DNA of 10,611 nucleotides, from assembly GCA_049598145.1 (NCBI GenBank), contig JBMYNJ010000057.1, positions 1 through 10,611 of the forward strand. The letters run 5' to 3'. The stretch's first letter is position 1, and each line of letters starts with the position of its first letter. The notes beneath the pieces were generated by a model. It was given only the letters and a program-made list of their open reading frames with translations. It ran no database searches and was not told the DNA's origin. Shown here piece after piece: positions 6,584 through 10,611 of the stretch. This stretch comes from WTJH01 sp049598145 (GTDB lineage Bacteria > Bacteroidota > Bacteroidia > Flavobacteriales > Flavobacteriaceae). Made by a program: the position numbers and the translations under genes.

Positions 6584-9283
6584 TCATAAATTATAAACCC
6601 CTCTGAAGGTTACAAATCGGGGTTGGATAAAGGTTTGGGCACTAAAAACCGATAAGTTATTGGCGCTATTCCGTACCTGTGCATCGATGTTGAGCAGATT
6701 AGTGGCTTTGAATTCCCACTCCCATTTGGCGTCTTTATTTTTTCGATAGATCAGAGAAGCGTTCCAGGTCTGAAAAGACTGCGAATTGCCACCCAAGTCT
6801 TGTTCTGTATAGCTGTAGTCGGTAACTAAAGTGAGCTTTTCCCAAATGTAGGCATCAAACTCAATTGAGGGAGACTTCACATAAAAAGTAGTTTTTCGTT
6901 CTCCTTGACTGTTATTGATCACACTGTAGCGGTAGCGAAGGTTTACATTAGGAGCTACTTTGAAGTTGGTGCGTAAACCGGGGGTATAGGTTTGGGTAAA
7001 CCCTTCGTTTAACGACTGTTGCCCTTGGATGAATTGATTGATTCGACTGTAATTGAATGCGGTATTGAGACTCGCTCGGATTTTCCCGATCGTTTTTTGA
7101 ATCCTTCCAAAAGCATTTAAATTTTCATCTGCAAAATTCGAATTGAAAAAACTACTGGTACGAATCACACTTTCAAAGTTGGTTAAACTCCGAATTTGAT
7201 CGATGTTTTTGGCATAAGCCACACGTGCATAAATATTGGTATAATTAAATAAGTTAAAACTGCTGTACAAAAGGCTTATGTTGTGCGAGAGCGCATTTTG
7301 CAACTCCGGAGCTCCAAATTGAAGGCTGTTATAGTTGTTTAATACCAAACCTTTGGCTAAGCGTGTTACATCCGTAAACTGGTTTTGCATCCGATAGTTG
7401 AGGGTTAATGATTCCCCTTTTTTGATCTGAATTCGGGTTTCAAAATCGGGTAGCAGACGAATAAAATTATCTTCGACTACTTCACCGTATTGTTCGTTTG
7501 TATTGCCATAGGCATGGATCGAAAAGCCAGGGGTAAAGGTGAATTTTCCGCTACGAACTCGATAATGAGCTCCGAGATAAAAGTCTTTGAAATGATAGGT
7601 TATGGCATTGGCTGCCAAACCTTCATTAATGATAGGTGTCGGCAGATATTGTTGGTTATTATCTAAAAATTGAAAAATGTTGGAATCAAATTCTTGTTGG
7701 CTGAGGATGGTCCCCAAAGTAAGATTTAAATTACTTTTTTGATTAATGATGTGGTAGTAATCCAATTTAGCATCCAACTGGTTAGATAAAATTTTCCGGT
7801 TTTGTCCCAAGTGATATTCATCTAAATTTGTATTTAATCCTAATGCTTGGGCCGTATTGTCGAATGCATCGGGTGCACTGGGATCATTGTCTAAAACAGC
7901 GTTGTAGAAAGGGTCTTCATTTCTGATCAGATGTTGGGCTTCAAATGCAAAGATGTTATTTTCATCTAAGGTAAAATAGTAGTTTAGATTTTGATTAATA
8001 CTGAAGGGGGTTACCTCTTCTTTTTGGCGTGTCGTTCCGATGACCGAGGACTCAATATTTTGATTTTGTCGGTCGTTTGAGGTCCGCATAAACACATCGT
8101 AATCCAATTGATTATTGAGATTGGGTTTGTAAGAAGCACTGAGTTTTAGCAGTCCTTGGTTGGATCGTTCCACACTGCTCTCTTGGGTGCTTTCATCTGG
8201 AATTTGCAAGGAAGCGTTGGTGTATTGAATCTCACTACTTTCTTTAGCATCGACCGTACTGGAATTAAAAATCAAAAACCCTGTGAGGTCTAGTGATGGA
8301 TTTGGGGAGTAGCTGAAATTTCCGCTGGCTAACTTGTTTTCGATTTTCAACGCATTTCTTTCATTGGTTAAAGAACTCAAGCTATTGTCGCCTAAGTTGA
8401 TGTTGGTTCCGCTCTGGCGGCTGGGTGCTCGAAAACCACCTCCAAAACCTCTGAGGTCTCGTCTGGATAAGGCTACTTCACCTATGTTATTTAGATCCCC
8501 AATAAAATTAATGCTGTATTTGGGATTGTAATAGAACAATTTGGGCTGTAATAGATAGAGATTATCACGGGTAGAATTTCCTCCGCCAGCCGTAACGTTT
8601 CCAAACCAAAAGCTTTCTTTACCTTCTTTTAATTTGATATTAATGGCCACATTGTCTTGATTGTTTCGAACCCCACGTAATTGGCCGACTTCTCCGTAAT
8701 TTTTTAATACTTGAATCTTATCCACAGTACTGGAGGGGATGTTTTTGGTAGCGACTTTGGTATCTCCATCAAAAAAATCTTTCCCATTGACCATTAGTTT
8801 ATTGACCACTTTTCCTTCCACCTCGATCTGGCCCGTGTCATTGATTTCAATTCCGGGCAAGTTGTCAATAATGTCTTCTAACTTTCTTTCGGAGCCGTTT
8901 TTAAAGGAGTCGGCGTCATAAATTAGAGTGTCCCCTCTGACTAAAACCGGCATTTTTACGACCACTTCATCCAAGACTATATCCGACCGGAGTGTGTAGT
9001 TGCGACTCAGATCACTTTGTTTTGTAGTCAGACTGTCGTAAATGGTTTGAAGCCCGATATAACTCACCTGAATCTTATAACTTAAGTTTTTCTTTAAGTC
9101 GAGAACAAATTTTCCCAAAGCATTTGTGAGCGTGTAGGATTCCAATTCGTTGGTGGATTTATTTATTGCTACTAAACTAGCGGATTCCAAAGGGTTTTGT
9201 AAACTGTCGTTTACGGTTCCTTCGAATTTAACTTGTCCAAAGGAGTAAAAGCCAATTAGGCTTAAGAGGATGGTATAGCGCAT
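6584..9283 (-). CDS. TonB-dependent-receptor-type outer membrane beta-barrel protein with carboxypeptidase-like domain
   Basis: This is a predicted outer membrane barrel protein, 899 residues, in the size range of the Bacteroidota family with a carboxypeptidase regulatory-like domain and an OMP_b-brl_3 type barrel. Residues 1-16 form a signal peptide ending FGQ. Residues 18-98 (VKFEGTVNDSLQNPLESASL onward) are the carboxypeptidase regulatory-like Ig fold. LDEVVV at 104-109 resembles the TonB-box-like segment of SusC-type proteins. Residues 115-220 are the plug, with GDTLIYDADSF, LEDIIDNLPGIEI and MVNGKDFFDGD. The rest is alternating, aromatic-rich barrel sequence. The last residue is Leu (FRGVYNL), not the Phe usual in outer membrane proteins. 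It lies 20 bases downstream of the GLPGLI gene and is probably in its operon. No SusD partner is present, so it is not a classical Sus-type glycan transporter; the transported substrate, if any, is unknown. Confidence 0.88.
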   Translation of the reverse strand: MRYTILLSLIGFYSFGQVKFEGTVNDSLQNPLESASLVAINKSTNELESYTLTNALGKFVLDLKKNLSYKIQVSYIGLQTIYDSLTTKQSDLSRNYTLRSDIVLDEVVVKMPVLVRGDTLIYDADSFKNGSERKLEDIIDNLPGIEINDTGQIEVEGKVVNKLMVNGKDFFDGDTKVATKNIPSSTVDKIQVLKNYGEVGQLRGVRNNQDNVAINIKLKEGKESFWFGNVTAGGGNSTRDNLYLLQPKLFYYNPKYSINFIGDLNNIGEVALSRRDLRGFGGGFRAPSRQSGTNINLGDNSLSSLTNERNALKIENKLASGNFSYSPNPSLDLTGFLIFNSSTVDAKESSEIQYTNASLQIPDESTQESSVERSNQGLLKLSASYKPNLNNQLDYDVFMRTSNDRQNQNIESSVIGTTRQKEEVTPFSINQNLNYYFTLDENNIFAFEAQHLIRNEDPFYNAVLDNDPSAPDAFDNTAQALGLNTNLDEYHLGQNRKILSNQLDAKLDYYHIINQKSNLNLTLGTILSQQEFDSNIFQFLDNNQQYLPTPIINEGLAANAITYHFKDFYLGAHYRVRSGKFTFTPGFSIHAYGNTNEQYGEVVEDNFIRLLPDFETRIQIKKGESLTLNYRMQNQFTDVTRLAKGLVLNNYNSLQFGAPELQNALSHNISLLYSSFNLFNYTNIYARVAYAKNIDQIRSLTNFESVIRTSSFFNSNFADENLNAFGRIQKTIGKIRASLNTAFNYSRINQFIQGQQSLNEGFTQTYTPGLRTNFKVAPNVNLRYRYSVINNSQGERKTTFYVKSPSIEFDAYIWEKLTLVTDYSYTEQDLGGNSQSFQTWNASLIYRKNKDAKWEWEFKATNLLNIDAQVRNSANNLSVFSAQTFIQPRFVTFRGVYNL

Positions 9284-9303
9284 CAGGCGAAAGGGTTAGG
9301 GGA

Positions 9304-10125
9304 TTAACTACGTCTTCTTCGACCGTAGCTGTTTCGCATCTCCATCATCTTACCCACAATAGTGCTCCGGTAGTCTTTTTTATTGATCTCAGTTCCCTTT
9401 TTTGGAGCTGTGATGGGTTTTCGCTCTTTGGGATTCATGACAATTTCGGAACACAAAATGGTGGTATTTCCTGCACTTACCTCTAAGATTAATCCCGGAA
9501 GTCCCCAAAATTCTGCAGGGCCGTGTTTTACAGGAATTTGCATAGTATACCAAGCCTCAATCGGAGTGAGCTTAATTTCTTTTTCTGTTGTCGAAGAGCC
9601 CGTATTACTGAGATCGCTCCATGAAAAATCGAACCACGATAATTCCTCGGAGGGTACCACAGCGGTAGCCTTAAAACAGGTATATTGCCCAATTTGCTTA
9701 CTTTCAGGAAGCATTTTCCAATCAATTGCTTGTAACTCATCTCTAACCAAAAAGCGTTTGCCATAAAATTCCTGGGCTTGAACCAATTGGTTTTCAGCAA
9801 CGTTTTTGTATTGTTTTCCGCGAGCAAAGTTACTCCCCCATGAATCAGTAGCCCCGGAGATTGCATCTACTTTTTCTTCTTCGATGAAAAGGGATTCGGT
9901 CGAATTAAAGCTGAGGATATAAGTTTTTTCCAATCGATTTTTCAATCGGTTTTTGATCGCTTTTTTCTGGGCTTCGCTCATGCGGGCCCCCCAACTGCCC
10001 AACTCCATTTTGGATTTTGAAAAATAATAGGCTCGGCCTTGAAAGGTTTGAATTTCTTCAGGGTTTAAACCTTGAATAAAGATAAACGGAACCGTTATAA
10101 AAAATATGATAAACTTAGTCTTCAT
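9304..10125 (-). CDS. GLPGLI family protein, exported, function unknown
   Basis: This is a predicted periplasmic protein of the Bacteroidota-specific GLPGLI family (TIGR01200), 273 residues, a usual length. The N-terminus MKTKFIIFFITVPFIFIQG is a signal peptide. The family signature GPAEFWGLPGLILEV is at 202-216, with the exact GLPGLI hexapeptide at 208-213 (bases 9487-9504). Upstream are the typical FFGKRFLVRDE-like segment (YGKRFLVRDE at 121-130) and IGQYTCFKATA (145-155). The protein ends in a basic GRRRRS tail. The family has no established biochemical role known to me; members recurrently sit beside TonB-dependent-receptor-type proteins, as here, where the barrel gene follows after 20 bases in the same direction. 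A joint role at the outer membrane is an inference from this pairing. ATG at 10125 fits the signal peptide, and no Shine-Dalgarno sequence is apparent, as usual in this phylum. Confidence 0.92.
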   Translation of the reverse strand: MKTKFIIFFITVPFIFIQGLNPEEIQTFQGRAYYFSKSKMELGSWGARMSEAQKKAIKNRLKNRLEKTYILSFNSTESLFIEEEKVDAISGATDSWGSNFARGKQYKNVAENQLVQAQEFYGKRFLVRDELQAIDWKMLPESKQIGQYTCFKATAVVPSEELSWFDFSWSDLSNTGSSTTEKEIKLTPIEAWYTMQIPVKHGPAEFWGLPGLILEVSAGNTTILCSEIVMNPKERKPITAPKKGTEINKKDYRSTIVGKMMEMRNSYGRRRRS

Positions 10126-10256
10126 TTAAGCAATTTTTATTTAAAGGTAATATTTATTAAATATTTGATAATAAGAATTTTTGAATTAATTCCATTACGC
10201 TCTTTTGTTTTATATACTCTCAGAATTCAGAAATACTAAAATGAGTTCTATGCGCC
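10126..10256 (-). promoter_or_regulatory. AT-rich upstream region of the GLPGLI operon
   Basis: The bases next to the gene are very AT-rich: 10 G or C among 60 at 10141-10200. Read on the minus strand, TACCTTTA (10149-10142) is one base off the Bacteroidota -7 consensus TAnnTTTG and stands 16 bases before the ATG. No convincing -33 TTTG is found at the usual distance. Directly upstream of it is the inverted repeat AATATTT-ATT-AAATATT (10149-10165), and GAATTAATTC forms a palindrome at 10183-10192. No gene fits in this stretch. Confidence 0.35.
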
Positions 10257-10288
10257 AAAAAACCCCCCTCACTCCAGTGAGGGGGTTT
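10257..10288 (-). terminator. Rho-independent terminator of the FN3-domain gene
   Basis: CCCCCTCACT (10264-10273) pairs with AGTGAGGGGG (10276-10285). With the innermost T-A pair opened the loop is four bases on a nine-pair G+C-rich stem. On the minus strand the stem is followed by a run of six T (10262-10257). It lies 24 bases past the stop codon of the right-edge gene and separates it from the GLPGLI operon. The A-run and the TTT at 10286-10288 may extend the stem, so weak activity on the plus strand is possible. Confidence 0.9.
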
Positions 10289-10312
10289 AAAAGTTTTATT
10301 GGGGTTGAATAA

Positions 10313-10611
10313 TTACTGCGTCCGGAAGGTATAGGTTCCCGAGTCGCTTTGGTTGCCTTCTGCATCGACGGCTACCACGCGCCAGTAGTATAGCGTATTG
10401 GCTTGCAGGCTTGCGGTGATCTGCTGGTTGGCCTGTGCATAGTCAACTGTTTCCAGTAAAGTGGTGGCGGTAGCATCGGTATCCAGATAGACTTTAATGG
10501 TCTGCAAATCGCTGTCCACATCACTGACACTCCAGTTCAGTGCAGCTTGTCCCTCCACTAGGGTAACGGTTGCTCCCGAACGGGGATTGATCAGCTCTGC
10601 AGGGAAGGGGG
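10313..10611 (-). CDS. C-terminal fibronectin-III-like domain of a larger protein, 5' end outside window
   Basis: About 99 residues are visible, ending in TAA at 10313-10315. A GTG at 10558 could be mistaken for a start, but the frame runs on to the window edge and reads LINPRSGATVTLVEGQAALNW, so this is the last domain of a longer protein. The pattern fits an Ig/FN3-like beta sandwich: NPRSGATV strand A, ALNWSVSDVDSDL, VYLDTDA, LQANTLYYWRVVAVDAEGN, then TYTFRTQ at the end. Such domains in Bacteroidota are usual in surface or secreted lipoproteins and glycan-binding proteins; the parent protein cannot be identified. There is no type IX sorting domain after it. At 10321-10440 the sequence has 68 G or C of 120 (57%), well above its surroundings. 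The terminator at 10257-10288 follows it. Confidence 0.75.
   Translation of the reverse strand, partial: PFPAELINPRSGATVTLVEGQAALNWSVSDVDSDLQTIKVYLDTDATATTLLETVDYAQANQQITASLQANTLYYWRVVAVDAEGNQSDSGTYTFRTQ

Noticed and set aside
6584..9283. SusC-type transporter of a polysaccharide utilisation locus
   Set aside because: No SusD homologue, glycoside hydrolase or sensor lies alongside, and the barrel type pairs with GLPGLI rather than SusD.
9528..9866. Open frame of 112 residues within the GLPGLI gene, same strand
   Set aside because: It is an out-of-frame shadow; the GLPGLI frame is intact with its signature and signal peptide, and the shadow resembles no family I know.
10558..10558. GTG as the true start of an 81-residue protein
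   Set aside because: The frame continues to the window edge and the upstream codons complete the first strand of the FN3-like domain.

Overview
The window reads as chromosome from a member of the Bacteroidota, most likely a flavobacterium. The evidence is a GLPGLI-family protein next to a TonB-dependent-receptor-type outer membrane protein, a large secreted metzincin of a type common in this phylum, a GT90 glycosyltransferase of the flavobacterial kind, and starts without clear Shine-Dalgarno sequences. No genus is claimed. I see no insertion sequence, integrase, CRISPR array, tRNA or rRNA.

Layout, left to right. (1) The 3' part of a citrulline hydrolase/arginine-deiminase-like gene (CtlX type) enters from the left edge on the plus strand; its frame is open to the first base. 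(2) It collides with a minus-strand pair, an MscS/YbdG-type mechanosensitive channel followed after 5 bases by a secreted zinc metalloprotease. The CtlX and protease stop codons overlap in a shared TTAA. (3) A short divergent region leads to a plus-strand GT90 glycosyltransferase. (4) Converging on it is a minus-strand gene for a secreted fibre-like protein. It has a tandem 225-base repeat, an assembly gap of 99 N inside that repeat, and a C-terminal run of ten heptads with Ile at position a and Asn at position d. (5) A minus-strand two-gene unit follows: a GLPGLI protein, then 20 bases later a carboxypeptidase-regulatory-like/plug/beta-barrel outer membrane protein. (6) An AT-rich intergenic region holds a clear minus-strand terminator. 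(7) The right edge carries the 3' end of a gene ending in a fibronectin-III-like domain, richer in G+C than its surroundings.

Most products act at or outside the cell envelope: channel, exported protease, surface-glycan transferase, predicted fibre, outer membrane barrel with its GLPGLI partner, and the FN3 protein. There is no sign that they form one pathway; they look like four or five separate transcription units. The least routine object is the fibre protein: its Asn-core coiled coil, its lack of a recognisable C-terminal anchor or chaperone domain, and its unresolved repeat copy number. The GLPGLI/outer-membrane pair is a recurrent Bacteroidota arrangement whose function is still unknown as far as I know.
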